Assembly: GCF_000380505.1 (NCBI RefSeq)
Contig: NZ_AQYH01000008.1
Span: 310,001-374,000, forward strand
Direction: 5' to 3'
Source of the DNA: Kaistia granuli DSM 23481
GTDB lineage: Bacteria; Pseudomonadota; Alphaproteobacteria; Rhizobiales; Kaistiaceae
Length of the DNA: 64,000 bases
The notes under the pieces were generated by a model. The model did not search any database. It was not told where the DNA came from and saw only the letters and a program-made list of their open reading frames with translations. The position numbers and the translations under genes were made by a program. This document shows, in pieces, positions 25,986 through 34,993 of the stretch; positions within the stretch are counted from its first letter, which is position 1; every line of letters begins with the position of its first letter.

Positions 25986-27437
25986 ATGATTTCCCGCCGC
26001 AGCGTTCTCGCCGGTTCCGCCGCCCTCGCCGGCGCCGCCCTGTTCGGGCGCCCCGACCGAGCCCCCGCCTTCACGCGTGCCCTGCCGCCCGCCGCCGAAC
26101 CCGGCGCCGAGAGGATCGTCTCGCTCGACCTGAAGGCGGCCGAACGCCGGCTGACGCTGCCATGCTTCGACGGCCACGAGCTGCCGCTCTGGACCTTCAC
26201 CGACAAGGCCGAGCCGCCGGTCGTGCGGATGAAGCTCGGCCAGCGCCTCGACACCCATCTCGTCAATGGCCTGACCCGGACGGGCGAGCATGTCTCGATC
26301 CACTGGCACGGCATCCGCCTGCCGAACGACCAGGACGGCGTGCCCTATCTGGTGCAGCCGCCGGTGGAGCCGGGCGAGAGCTACGACTATTCCTTCGTGC
26401 CGCCCGACACCGGCACATTCTTCTTCCATACCCACTGCAATTCGGCCGAGCAGATCGGCCGCGGCCTGATCGGCATCCTGATCGTCGAGGGCGACGCGCC
26501 CGAGCCCTATGACGCCGACGAGGTGCTGACGCTGCGCGACTGGCGCATCAGCGAGGACGGCACCAGCTTCCTGCCCTTCCTGACGATGGAGGGGGCCGGC
26601 AAGGCGGGTACCTTCGGCACGGTGCGCAGCGTCAACGGCAGGCGCAATCCGGAAATCGTGCTGCCGGCCTCGGCCGACGTCCGGCTCCGGATCCTGAATG
26701 TCGATCCCACTCGGCTGACCGAAATCGGCATCGAGGGCGCCGAGGCCGCCGTGGTGGCGATCGACGGCCTTGCCTGCCAGCCCTTCCCGCTGCGCTCCTG
26801 GCGCATGGGACCGGCGATGCGCGCCGACCTCGTCATCCGCACGCCGGCCGATGGCGGCTCGGCCACGCTGGTCGACTATTTCGCGCCGAAGCCGGTGCCG
26901 CTGGCGAGGCTCACGGCGCGCGGGCCCGCCAGGCGCCAGGGTCCGTTCAATCCGGCGCCGCTCGCCGCCGCGCGCATCACCCCGCCGGACCTCGCCGCCG
27001 CGATCCGCATGCCCATCACCTTCTCGGCGACGGCGACCGGCGCGACCGTGCAGGAGCTTGCCGATTCCGGCGCGCCGCTCGGGCCGCTCTGCCTGTCGGA
27101 AGGCAATCTCTGGGCGATCAACAAGGCGTCCTGGCCGAGCGACATGCACCAGATCCCACCACCGATGGCGAAGCTGGAGCGCGGCAAGACCTATCTGTTC
27201 GAGCTGCGCAACGTCACGCCGCACATGCACCCGATCCATATCCACGGCCACAGCTTCACCGTGCTGAAATCGAACCGGCGCGACCTACCGCCGCATCATG
27301 CCGACACCGTTCTTCTGCAGCCGAAGGAGCGCATGGAAGTCGCCTTCGTCGCCGACAATCCCGGCAAGTGGATGTTCCACTGCCACATCATCGAGCACCA
27401 GGAGACGGGGATGATGGCGTGGTTCGAGGTCGCGTGA
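25986..27437 (+). CDS. Multicopper oxidase with Tat signal (candidate ferroxidase)
   Basis: A 483-residue three-domain multicopper oxidase. The twin-arginine signal is at the N-terminus (ISRRSVLAGSAALAGAALFG). All four copper motifs are visible: HWHG (106-109), HTH (148-150), HPIHIH (415-420) and HCHIIEHQETGMM (from 465), so type 1 and trinuclear sites look complete. It oxidises a periplasmic substrate with O2. Lying between two imelysins and a di-haem oxidoreductase, Fe(II) is the most likely substrate, but cuprous ion or phenols are possible. The stop overlaps a GTG of the next frame (27434), so coupling is likely. Confidence 0.87.
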   Translation: MISRRSVLAGSAALAGAALFGRPDRAPAFTRALPPAAEPGAERIVSLDLKAAERRLTLPCFDGHELPLWTFTDKAEPPVVRMKLGQRLDTHLVNGLTRTGEHVSIHWHGIRLPNDQDGVPYLVQPPVEPGESYDYSFVPPDTGTFFFHTHCNSAEQIGRGLIGILIVEGDAPEPYDADEVLTLRDWRISEDGTSFLPFLTMEGAGKAGTFGTVRSVNGRRNPEIVLPASADVRLRILNVDPTRLTEIGIEGAEAAVVAIDGLACQPFPLRSWRMGPAMRADLVIRTPADGGSATLVDYFAPKPVPLARLTARGPARRQGPFNPAPLAAARITPPDLAAAIRMPITFSATATGATVQELADSGAPLGPLCLSEGNLWAINKASWPSDMHQIPPPMAKLERGKTYLFELRNVTPHMHPIHIHGHSFTVLKSNRRDLPPHHADTVLLQPKERMEVAFVADNPGKWMFHCHIIEHQETGMMAWFEVA

Positions 27438-27439
27438 GG

Positions 27440-28651
27440 ATGGCGCCGATGCGTTCGTCTCTGGTCGCGCTCGTCCTGCTCGCGGCGCTGCCGGCGGCGA
27501 CGCTTGCCGACGGGCTCGACCGCGCCGTCGGCAAGGCACTGTTCGACCGCATCTGGGTGCAGGCGCCCTCCTCCACCGCCGCCAATGACGGGCTCGGGCC
27601 GCTGTTCAACGAGAAGAGCTGCGCCAGCTGCCATTCAGGCAAGGCGCTATCGGCCAAGATCACGCCGCTCCCGGACGGTACGCTCGCCCAGCGAGGACTG
27701 GTAACGCGGCTCGCCGACCCGCAGGGTGTGCCCGATCCCGTCTATGGCCGCCAGATTCAGCCGCGCGCCGTCTCAGGGCTGACCAGCGAGGGCACCGTCA
27801 CCTATGCGCTGCCGGACGAGCCCGGCGGGCCACTCGCCGTGGTGTTCGCGCCGAGCCGCGGCGATCTCGCGGCCGCGACCCGCCTCGGCCCGCGCCAGGC
27901 GCCGTCGCTGCGCGGCATCGGACTGATCGAGACGGTAGACGAGGCCGCGATCCTGGCGAACGCGGCGGCTCCCAAGCCGGACGGCGTTTCGGGCCGGCCG
28001 CGCCTGCTCGAAATCGATGGCCAGTCCGTCGTCGGCCGCTTCGGCTGGAAAGCCTCGGCGGCGACGCTCGACCAGGTGACATCCGACGCGTTCCGGCTCG
28101 ATATCGGCATGTCGAGCCCGCTCGCGCCGTTTCCGCATGGCGACTGCACGGCCGCGCAGCCCGACTGCCTGGCAGCCCCGGACGGCCGCAGCCCCGAATT
28201 CGACGGCGAGGAGATCTCGTCCGAGATGATCCGGCTGCTGAACGCCTATCTCGCCGGCCTCGCCGCCCCGGCGCCGGTCGAGCCGGCCCCACTGGGCGCC
28301 GCCCTGTTCGCCTCGACCGGCTGCGCCGCCTGCCATGTGCCGAGCCTCAAGGCCAGGGATGGCGGCACGGTCGCGATCTACAGCGATCTGCTGCTGCACG
28401 ACATGGGCGCTGGCCTCGACGACGGCGTCGGCGAGCCGGGCGTCGCCTCGTCCGAATGGCGCACCGCGCCGCTCGCCTCGCTGACCTTTCGCACCGGCGA
28501 CGGCAGGCGCTTCCTGCATGACGGCCGAGCCGGCACGATCGATGAAGCCATCCGCGCGCATGGCGGCGAAGCCACGGCCGCCAAAACGCGCTATGAAGCC
28601 CTCGCGGCGGCCGACCGGGCCGCGCTCATCGCCTATCTGGAAACGCTATGA
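27440..28651 (+). CDS. Di-haem oxidoreductase family protein (thiol oxidoreductase-like)
   Basis: A 403-residue periplasmic c-type cytochrome. The signal peptide is SSLVALVLLAALPAATLA. There are two haem-binding motifs, CASCH (61-65) and CAACH (295-299). This is the DHOR family often found beside imelysins in proteobacteria, and it presumably passes electrons during iron uptake. An ATG at 27440 and a GTG at 27434 are both possible starts; GAGG lies upstream of both. The stop overlaps the ATG of the next gene (ATGA at 28648). Confidence 0.85.
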   Translation: MAPMRSSLVALVLLAALPAATLADGLDRAVGKALFDRIWVQAPSSTAANDGLGPLFNEKSCASCHSGKALSAKITPLPDGTLAQRGLVTRLADPQGVPDPVYGRQIQPRAVSGLTSEGTVTYALPDEPGGPLAVVFAPSRGDLAAATRLGPRQAPSLRGIGLIETVDEAAILANAAAPKPDGVSGRPRLLEIDGQSVVGRFGWKASAATLDQVTSDAFRLDIGMSSPLAPFPHGDCTAAQPDCLAAPDGRSPEFDGEEISSEMIRLLNAYLAGLAAPAPVEPAPLGAALFASTGCAACHVPSLKARDGGTVAIYSDLLLHDMGAGLDDGVGEPGVASSEWRTAPLASLTFRTGDGRRFLHDGRAGTIDEAIRAHGGEATAAKTRYEALAAADRAALIAYLETL

Positions 28652-29751
28652 TCGCGATTACCAAACGCCTGCTGCTGCTGTCGCCGCTCCTGATCGCGGC
28701 CAAGCGCGTCTTCGCCCAGAACGCCGATGCGCCGACAAAACCCGGTCCGAGTCCCGAGGCGCTCGCCATCGTCGCCAACAAGGCGATCTCGAACTATTTC
28801 ATCCCATCCTATGAGACGTTGCGCGACGCGACGGCCAGGCTGGTCGCCGCCATGCAGGAGAGCTGCAAAAACCCAACCGCCGCGCCGGACCCGGCCGTCC
28901 GCGCCGCCTTCGAGGCCGTTCTCGAGGCCTGGGCGCGGGTCGACTTCCTGCGCTTCGGCCCAATGGCCGAAAAGGCCCGGCTGGAGCGCTTTTCCTTCCT
29001 GCCCGATCCGCATGGTACCGGAGCGCGCCAGCTGCGCCAGATCCTGGCCAAGCCCGATCCGGCGCTGCTCGAACCCGGCGCGATCGCCAGGAAGAGCGCC
29101 GCCGTGCAGGGCATGCCCGCCTTCGAGGCGCTGGTCTTCGGCGCCTCGGACGACGCCGAGACGGCGGCCTATCGCTGCCAGCTGGCGCTGCGGATCGCCG
29201 AGAACCTCAACCTCATCGCGTCCGAAGCAGTGACGGAATGGACGCGGCCCGGCGGTTGGCGCGAGCTGATGCTGCAGCCCGGCGGCGCCAACATCGTCTA
29301 TCGGGACGCGACCGAGCCACTGGTCGAGATCCTGAAGGCTGTTGTCACCGGCCTGCAGCAGATGCGGGACCAGCGCCTGCTGCCGGCGCTCGGCGCCTCG
29401 ATCGACAAGGCCAAGCCGAACCGCGGCGCCTTCGTCAAATCCGGCCTGAGCCTCGCCTATCTGAACGCCTCGATCGACGCGATCGAGGAATTGGTCGAGC
29501 AATCCGACGTCTTCAGCCTGACGCCCAACGACGCCGCTACCCTGCTGGCGGCGACCGAGGCGGGATCCGGCGAATTCCGCAAGGCGATCGACATCGGAAA
29601 GCCCTGGAACGAGGCATTCGCAGACCCGGCCGCCTATGACAGCCTCAGACACGCCTTCGACGTGCTGAAGACGCTGGAAGACATCTTCAATTTCCGTTTC
29701 GCGGAGGCGGCGGGGATCTCGCCGGGGTTCAATGCGCTCGATGGCGACTGA
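28648..29751 (+). CDS. Second imelysin-family protein, lacking the motif histidine
   Basis: A 367-residue imelysin paralogue with a signal peptide (LLLLSPLLIAAKRVFAQ). In the usual GxHxxE position it has GMPAFE (155-160), so Pro-Ala replaces the His while the Glu remains. A single Cys lies in ESCKN. It probably works with the first imelysin but cannot bind metal through the same His. It is translationally coupled to the di-haem gene and overlaps the next gene by 20 bases. Confidence 0.8.
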   Translation: MIAITKRLLLLSPLLIAAKRVFAQNADAPTKPGPSPEALAIVANKAISNYFIPSYETLRDATARLVAAMQESCKNPTAAPDPAVRAAFEAVLEAWARVDFLRFGPMAEKARLERFSFLPDPHGTGARQLRQILAKPDPALLEPGAIARKSAAVQGMPAFEALVFGASDDAETAAYRCQLALRIAENLNLIASEAVTEWTRPGGWRELMLQPGGANIVYRDATEPLVEILKAVVTGLQQMRDQRLLPALGASIDKAKPNRGAFVKSGLSLAYLNASIDAIEELVEQSDVFSLTPNDAATLLAATEAGSGEFRKAIDIGKPWNEAFADPAAYDSLRHAFDVLKTLEDIFNFRFAEAAGISPGFNALDGD

Positions 29752-30844
29752 ACAGGGCGGGCTGCGGGCCCTTGCCGGCCGCGCGCTTGCCGCCGTCCTG
29801 CCCTTCGCGCGCAAAACAGGCGGATCGACGGAGCGGCAGGTGTTCGTCTCCTCCGTCCGCGTCGGCCCGCGCCAGCACGAGCTGATGCTGATCGACGAAC
29901 GGGGCGCCATTATCGGCCGCATGAAGCTCGCCGGCCGCGCGCATGACATCGCCATCGATCCCGAACGCCGGCGCCTCGCCGTGTTCGCGCGCCGTCCCGG
30001 CTATTTCGCGGTCATCGTCGACGTCGCCTCCTGCGAGCCTCTGGCGACGATCACGCCGCCTCCGGGACATCATTTCTTCGGCCACGGCCTGTTCTCCGCC
30101 GATGGCCGCCTGCTCTACGCGACCGAGAACCATTTCGACGGCGAGCGCGCCCGTGGCGTCGTCGGCATCTATGACGCCAGCGGCGACTATGCCCGCATCG
30201 GCGAATTCGAAACGCATGGCGTCGACGCGCATGAAATGCTGCTCGCGCCGGACGGCCGCACGCTGGTGATCGCCAATGGCGGCATCGAGACCCACCCGGA
30301 CTACGGCCGGCAGAAGCTGAACCTGGCCGAAATGCGGCCCTCCATCGTCCGGATCGATCGCGAGACCGGCGATCTCCTCGACGAGACCGTGCTCGACGCC
30401 GAGCTGAACCGCCTCTCCATGCGCCACATGACCTTCGACGGTGCCGGTAATGTCTGGTTCGGCTGCCAGTGGGAGGGCGCGCGTAGCGAGCGGCCGCCGC
30501 TAGTCGGCCGTGTCGGCAAGACCGGCAAGGCGAAGCTGACGGCGTTCCCCGACGCGATCGCGCCGCTCGCCCGCAACTATATCGGTTCGGTGGTCGCGAG
30601 CCGCGACGGCTCGACCATCGCCACCTCATCGCCGATCGGCGGCCAGCTATTCTTCTGGGACGCCGCGAGCGGCGATTTCCGCGACTGCGTCGCCCTGCCG
30701 GACGGCTGCGGCGTGGCCGCGACCGGGGGCGAGGCCTTCCTCGCCACCGCCGGTGACGGGAGCGTCATGCGGGCCGAGAACGGCCATCTCGCGCCGATCG
30801 CCCGCCGCCACGAGCAGTTCGACAATCATCTGCGGCGGATCTAG
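29732..30844 (+). CDS. DUF1513 beta-propeller protein
   Basis: A 370-residue protein of the DUF1513 family, regularly found at the end of imelysin/DHOR operons. Repeated blade-like segments are readable (HDIAIDPERRRLAVFARRPG, FGHGLFSADGRLLYATEN, DAHEMLLAPDGRTLVIANGG), typical of a propeller. There is no good Sec signal; the N-terminus has a moderately hydrophobic stretch (LAGRALAAVLPFARK). The exact function is unknown. The stop overlaps the stop of the convergent cfa-like gene in the tetranucleotide CTAG (30841-30844). Confidence 0.8.
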   Translation: MRSMATEQGGLRALAGRALAAVLPFARKTGGSTERQVFVSSVRVGPRQHELMLIDERGAIIGRMKLAGRAHDIAIDPERRRLAVFARRPGYFAVIVDVASCEPLATITPPPGHHFFGHGLFSADGRLLYATENHFDGERARGVVGIYDASGDYARIGEFETHGVDAHEMLLAPDGRTLVIANGGIETHPDYGRQKLNLAEMRPSIVRIDRETGDLLDETVLDAELNRLSMRHMTFDGAGNVWFGCQWEGARSERPPLVGRVGKTGKAKLTAFPDAIAPLARNYIGSVVASRDGSTIATSSPIGGQLFFWDAASGDFRDCVALPDGCGVAATGGEAFLATAGDGSVMRAENGHLAPIARRHEQFDNHLRRI

Positions 30845-32070
30845 CGGGCGTTGACCTCGGCCAGCCGGCGCTCTTCGTCGACGATGTAGTCGCGGATCAC
30901 CGGCACGTCGTCGCGCTGCTTGGACAGAAGCAGCTGGAAGACGAAATTCGAGCCGTGCAGGAAGCCGAGTTCGACCGACGCCAGATAGAAATCCCACATC
31001 CGGCAGAACCGGTCGCCCATCATGGCGACCGCCTCCTCGCGCTTCGCCTCATAGGCGAGGCGCCAGTCGCGGATGGTCCAGTAATAGTGCAGCCGCAGGC
31101 TTTCCATGTCGGCGCACCAGGTTCCCGTCCGCTCCAACGAGGCGAACACTTCCGACAGTGCCGGCACGTAGCCGCCCGGGAAGATGTATTTGCGGATGAA
31201 CGGCGCGGTCGTGCCGGGCGGCGACATCCGGCCGATGCAATGCACCAGCGCGAAGCCGCCCGGCTTGGTCAGGCGCTGGATCGATTCGAAGTAATTGTCG
31301 AAATTCGCGACGCCGATCGCTTCCATCATCGCGATCGAGACGACGCGGTCATAGGTGCCGGCGAGGTTGCGATAATCCTGTTCGAGGAAGGTCACCTTGG
31401 CGGCGACGCCTTCCTCGATCGCGCGTTTCCGCGCCACGGCGAGTTGCTCCGGCGACAGCGTCACCGAGGTGACGCGGACGTCGTAATTGCGGGCCAGGAA
31501 GGTCGCGAGCGCGCCCCAGCCCGAGCCGATCTCGGCGATATGCATGCCCGGCTCAAGCTTCAGCTTGGCGGCGATGTGGCGAAGCTTGTCGATCTGCGCC
31601 TGATGCAGCCCAATATCCGGCGCCGAATAATAGGCGCAGGAATAGGTCATCGTGTCGTCGAGCCAGAGCCGGTAGAACTTCGGCGGGATATCGTAGTGAT
31701 GCTTGATGTTCTCGGCCGCGAGCGGGATCGTGTTGCGCTGCTGGCGACGGCGCAGCGACCGCCAGACCCTGCGCAGCCCCTTCTGGATCGGATGCGCCGC
31801 GAGGCCCGAGCGGTTGACCGAGAACAGCGACAGCAGGTCGAAGACGCTGCCGCCCTCCTCCACCGTCAGCCGGCCATCCATGTAGGCCTCGGCGGTCTTC
31901 AGTTCCGGATTGAGGAAGATCTCGCGCTCGACGGCGGCGTCCGCCAGGCGGATCGTCACCGCCGGACCGTTTTCGCCGGAGCCGAAGACATGCCGCTTGC
32001 CGGCATGATCGAGCACGGTGAGGCGGCCGTTCCGGACGAACCGCTTCAACAGATGAGATAAAAGGCGCAT
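30841..32070 (-). CDS. cfa: Cyclopropane-fatty-acyl-phospholipid synthase family methyltransferase
   Basis: A 409-residue SAM-dependent enzyme of the CFA synthase family. It adds a methylene group across double bonds of phospholipid acyl chains. The SAM-binding motif is IAEIGSGWGALA; the downstream DRVVSIAMMEAIG and CIGRMSPPGTTAPFIRKYIFPGGYVP stretches are typical. An N-terminal non-catalytic domain covers about residues 1-110. The ATG at 32070 has GGGGGA seven bases upstream; an ATG six bases earlier is too close to that site. It stands alone and converges on the iron operon. Such enzymes are often stationary-phase or stress induced. Confidence 0.87.
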   Translation of the reverse strand: MRLLSHLLKRFVRNGRLTVLDHAGKRHVFGSGENGPAVTIRLADAAVEREIFLNPELKTAEAYMDGRLTVEEGGSVFDLLSLFSVNRSGLAAHPIQKGLRRVWRSLRRRQQRNTIPLAAENIKHHYDIPPKFYRLWLDDTMTYSCAYYSAPDIGLHQAQIDKLRHIAAKLKLEPGMHIAEIGSGWGALATFLARNYDVRVTSVTLSPEQLAVARKRAIEEGVAAKVTFLEQDYRNLAGTYDRVVSIAMMEAIGVANFDNYFESIQRLTKPGGFALVHCIGRMSPPGTTAPFIRKYIFPGGYVPALSEVFASLERTGTWCADMESLRLHYYWTIRDWRLAYEAKREEAVAMMGDRFCRMWDFYLASVELGFLHGSNFVFQLLLSKQRDDVPVIRDYIVDEERRLAEVNAR

Positions 32071-32455
32071 GCGCATTCCCCCGTCAGCCGCACGATGAAA
32101 GCGGCTGGATCGCGTTTGTGCAACCGGAAAGCGACGGCGCGACACATTCGCGGCCGGACCGGGACGATCGGCACGCCAGCCGGACACTTTTGCCGGCGGT
32201 CAAGGCCGCCGGCTGCCCCCGCCCGATCGATCCGCGTGCCGAATCATCGCGCTTCGCTGCTACCGGATTCCGCGGTCCGATGCGCCCGCCGAAGACAGGC
32301 GCCTCGTTGCCAGGGCTTCCGAACAACGGTCACTCCATCCCGGCCGGCATCGCTATTTCCTCTGCCGCATGAAACGTTTAACCAACCTTCTGGGGGTAAC
32401 TTGCGAATCCCGCGCGTGGCCGTATGCCAGATAACGGCTTCCGGAGAAGGATGAG
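32071..32455. other. 385-base divergent gap, cfa / LacI gene
   Basis: No gene or RNA was recognised. Bases 32100-32340 are GC-rich and unremarkable. The right end holds the LacI-type half-operator at 32368-32383 and a strong GGAGAAGG ribosome site for the regulator gene. No clear promoter for cfa was seen on the minus strand. Confidence 0.5.
32368..32383. promoter_or_regulatory. Autoregulatory LacI-type operator (imperfect)
   Basis: The palindromic core AAACGTTT (32372-32379), followed by AAC, matches the perfect 16-base operator at 36727-36742 in 12 of 16 positions. It lies 77 bases upstream of the LacI-family start, which suggests autoregulation. Confidence 0.55.
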
Positions 32456-33469
32456 ATGGCCAAACCCAATCTGCACACTGTCGCGGCCCATGCCGGCGTT
32501 TCGATCGCCACGGTATCGAAGGTCGTCAACGGCGTGCGCTACGGCATCTCGGAAGCGACCCTCGAACGCGTCCTCGCCTCGGTCAGCGAGCTTGGCTACC
32601 GGCCCAACCGTTCCGGTCGCGGCCTGCGCACGCTGCGCCGCTCGATCATTGGCATGGCGATCGTCGACCCCTCGCCCACCTTCCTCGCCGACCCGTTCAC
32701 CACGAATCTGGTCGCCGGGCTTTCCAACTATCTGAGCGACCGGGGCTTCGGCCTGCTGCTGCACGGCATCAAGCCGAAGCAGGTGGAATCGTCCTTCCTG
32801 GTCAAGGAAAACGTCGTCGACGGCCTCTGCCTCATGTTGTCCGGCTCAGCCCAGCTCCGCCGGCAGAACACCAAGCTGTTCAGCACGTTGAGCCATCCGA
32901 TGGTGGTGTTCCAGGACCGCGCCGCCGACGGCATCCCCGATACCTGCTTCGTCAACCAGGACGATGCCGGCGGCGCCAAGGCGCTGGCGAAGCTCGTGCT
33001 CGCCCGCCAGCCGAAATCGGTGCTGATCGTCATTCCCGACATCTTCTGGCCCGCCATCGAGCTACGGCTGGAGGCTTATTGGCAATCAATGAAGAGCGCC
33101 GGCGTCGCGGCCAAGATCATCCGCTGCGACGAAAGCGATCCGGCCGCCATCGCCCATGCGATCGAGGACCAGATCGAAAAGGCCGGCCTGCCAGACGTCA
33201 TCATCGGCGCCAACGACAAGATCGCCATCGTGGCGCTGCACAGCCTGGAAGAACGCGGCGCCCGGGTGCCCGAGGATGTGGCCGTCACCGGCTTCAACGC
33301 CTTCGCCTCGAACGACTATGCCGGTCTCGACCTCACCACCGCGCGCTCACCCGCCTATGAGATGGGCGAGCTGGGCGGCAAGCTGCTGCTCGAACGTCTC
33401 GAAGGCGGAGAATTCGAGCAGCGCGAATACACGCTGCCGGTCGGCATCGTGCCCGGCGCAACCGTATAG
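32456..33469 (+). CDS. LacI-family transcriptional regulator
   Basis: A 337-residue repressor. The helix-turn-helix is at the N-terminus (HTVAAHAGVSIATVSKVVNG), then the hinge (YRPNRSGRGLRT) and a periplasmic-binding-protein-like effector domain. The start is fixed by GGAGAAGG five bases upstream. It converges on the ABC transporter genes (33524-35854). Matching operator sequences lie before this gene and before the RraA-family gene at 36707, so it probably controls the minus-strand transport operon and itself. The ligand is unknown. Confidence 0.85.
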   Translation: MAKPNLHTVAAHAGVSIATVSKVVNGVRYGISEATLERVLASVSELGYRPNRSGRGLRTLRRSIIGMAIVDPSPTFLADPFTTNLVAGLSNYLSDRGFGLLLHGIKPKQVESSFLVKENVVDGLCLMLSGSAQLRRQNTKLFSTLSHPMVVFQDRAADGIPDTCFVNQDDAGGAKALAKLVLARQPKSVLIVIPDIFWPAIELRLEAYWQSMKSAGVAAKIIRCDESDPAAIAHAIEDQIEKAGLPDVIIGANDKIAIVALHSLEERGARVPEDVAVTGFNAFASNDYAGLDLTTARSPAYEMGELGGKLLLERLEGGEFEQREYTLPVGIVPGATV

Positions 33470-33470
33470 G

Positions 33471-33498
33471 CGGGATGCCCCCGATCGGAGGCATCCCG
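33471..33498. terminator. Bidirectional terminator between LacI and ABC ATPase genes
   Basis: CGGGATGCC (33471-33479) pairs perfectly with GGCATCCCG (33490-33498). A small inner CCGATCGG palindrome lies in the loop. It sits directly after the LacI stop and before the convergent ATPase stop. Confidence 0.7.
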
Positions 33499-33523
33499 TA
33501 AATCGCTTCGAGCGCGACGCGGA

Positions 33524-34273
33524 TCAGGTCTCCGAGACCTGCTCCAGCACCGCCTTCAGGAACTTCTGCAGGCGCGGGCTCTCCGGGCGGGTGAAGATCT
33601 CTTCCGGCGGGCCGGCCTCGACCACAACGCCGCCATCCATGAACACGACGCGATCCGCCACTTCGCGGGCAAACCGCATCTCGTGCGTCACCAGCATCAT
33701 CGTCATGCCCTGCCGGGCGAGATCGCGCACGACGTCGAGCACTTCGCCGACCAGTTCCGGATCCAGCGCCGAGGTGATCTCGTCCAGGAGCAGCAGGCGC
33801 GGGTTCATCGCCAAACAACGGGCGATGGCGACGCGCTGCTTCTGGCCACCGGAGAGCTGGCGCGGATAATTGCCGGCCTTCTCCAGAAGCCCGACCTTGC
33901 CGAGCAGGTCGCGTCCGCGCGCCTCGGCGTCGGCGCGACTCATCTTCAGCACATGGATTGGCGCCTCGATGACATTGCCGAGCGCCGTCATATGCGGGAA
34001 CAGGTTGAAGTGCTGGAACACCATGCCCATCCGCATGCGCAGATGATTGACGTTGGAGCTCTCGGTGATCGGCTTGCCTTCGAATGTCACCTTGCCGCCT
34101 GTCGGCGTCTCCAGCCGGTTAAGGCAGCGAAGCAACGTGCTCTTGCCGGAGCCGCTCGGGCCGATGATGGCGACGCTCTCGCCCTCGCGCACGGTCAGGT
34201 CGACACCGCGCAGGACCTGGAGTTCGCCGAAGGCCATCTGGAGGCCCTCGAGTTGCAGGATCGGTGCGCTCAC
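33524..34273 (-). CDS. Polar amino acid-type ABC importer, ATPase
   Basis: A 249-residue GlnQ-type ABC ATPase. Walker A is GPSGSGKST, the signature is [15 protein letters not shown] and Walker B is [14 protein letters not shown]. The Ile after the Walker B Glu is typical of this amino acid subfamily, as is the length. It overlaps the permease gene by four bases. The transported compound is not shown by sequence; the linked RraA-family gene hints at a keto or hydroxy acid or an unusual amino acid. Confidence 0.88.
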   Translation of the reverse strand: MSAPILQLEGLQMAFGELQVLRGVDLTVREGESVAIIGPSGSGKSTLLRCLNRLETPTGGKVTFEGKPITESSNVNHLRMRMGMVFQHFNLFPHMTALGNVIEAPIHVLKMSRADAEARGRDLLGKVGLLEKAGNYPRQLSGGQKQRVAIARCLAMNPRLLLLDEITSALDPELVGEVLDVVRDLARQGMTMMLVTHEMRFAREVADRVVFMDGGVVVEAGPPEEIFTRPESPRLQKFLKAVLEQVSET

Positions 34274-34923
34274 TGAGCCGCCCTCCTGCGCTCGAGCCGC
34301 TTGGCGAAGCGGGACAGAGGCAGACAGATCGCCAGATAGAGGATCGCCGCCATCGAGTAGATCGCCATGCTGCGATAGGACTGGCTCGATGCGTCGTAGG
34401 ATCGATACATGATTTCCGGCACCGAGATGGTTAGGGCCAGCGACGTGTCCTTGATCATCGAAATGATGAAATTGGTGAAGGGCGGTAGGATGATCACGCC
34501 GGCCTGGGGCAGGATGATGCGCCGCATGGCGAGCGGCGTCGACATGCCGAGGCTGCGCGCAGCCTCGAACTGGCCGCGATCGACCGCCTCGATGCCGGCG
34601 CGGAAAATCTCCGCCGCATAGGCGCCGCCGACCAGGGACAGCGTGATGATGGCGGCCGCCATCGGCTCCAGCCGGATGCCGAACGAGGTCAGGCCGAAAT
34701 AGATGATAAACAGCTGCAGCAACGCCGGTGTCGCGCGGATCAGCTCGATGTAGATGCCGGCGACGTAGCCGAGCACCCGGATCCCGGACATCTTGGCGAA
34801 GGTAGCGAGCAGGCCGATGACGACGCTGCCGATCAGCGAGAACACCGTCAGTTCCAGCGTGACGATGGCCCCCTTGGCTATATAGGGGAAGTAGGTTTGC
34901 AGTAATTGAAGATAGTCATTCAT
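34270..34923 (-). CDS. Polar amino acid-type ABC importer, permease
   Basis: A 217-residue HisM/GlnP-family inner-membrane permease. It has about five membrane helices and the cytoplasmic EAA loop ([22 protein letters not shown]). Another family feature is [16 protein letters not shown]. The ATG at 34923 is chosen by family length. A single permease gene implies a homodimeric pore. It lies between the binding-protein and ATPase genes. Confidence 0.87.
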   Translation of the reverse strand: MNDYLQLLQTYFPYIAKGAIVTLELTVFSLIGSVVIGLLATFAKMSGIRVLGYVAGIYIELIRATPALLQLFIIYFGLTSFGIRLEPMAAAIITLSLVGGAYAAEIFRAGIEAVDRGQFEAARSLGMSTPLAMRRIILPQAGVIILPPFTNFIISMIKDTSLALTISVPEIMYRSYDASSQSYRSMAIYSMAAILYLAICLPLSRFAKRLERRRAAQ

Positions 34924-34993
34924 GAAATTCGGACCTTCGGGCAACAGAACGCCGCCGGCAGGCAGCAATTGGCCTGCCGACGGCTGAAAAGCT

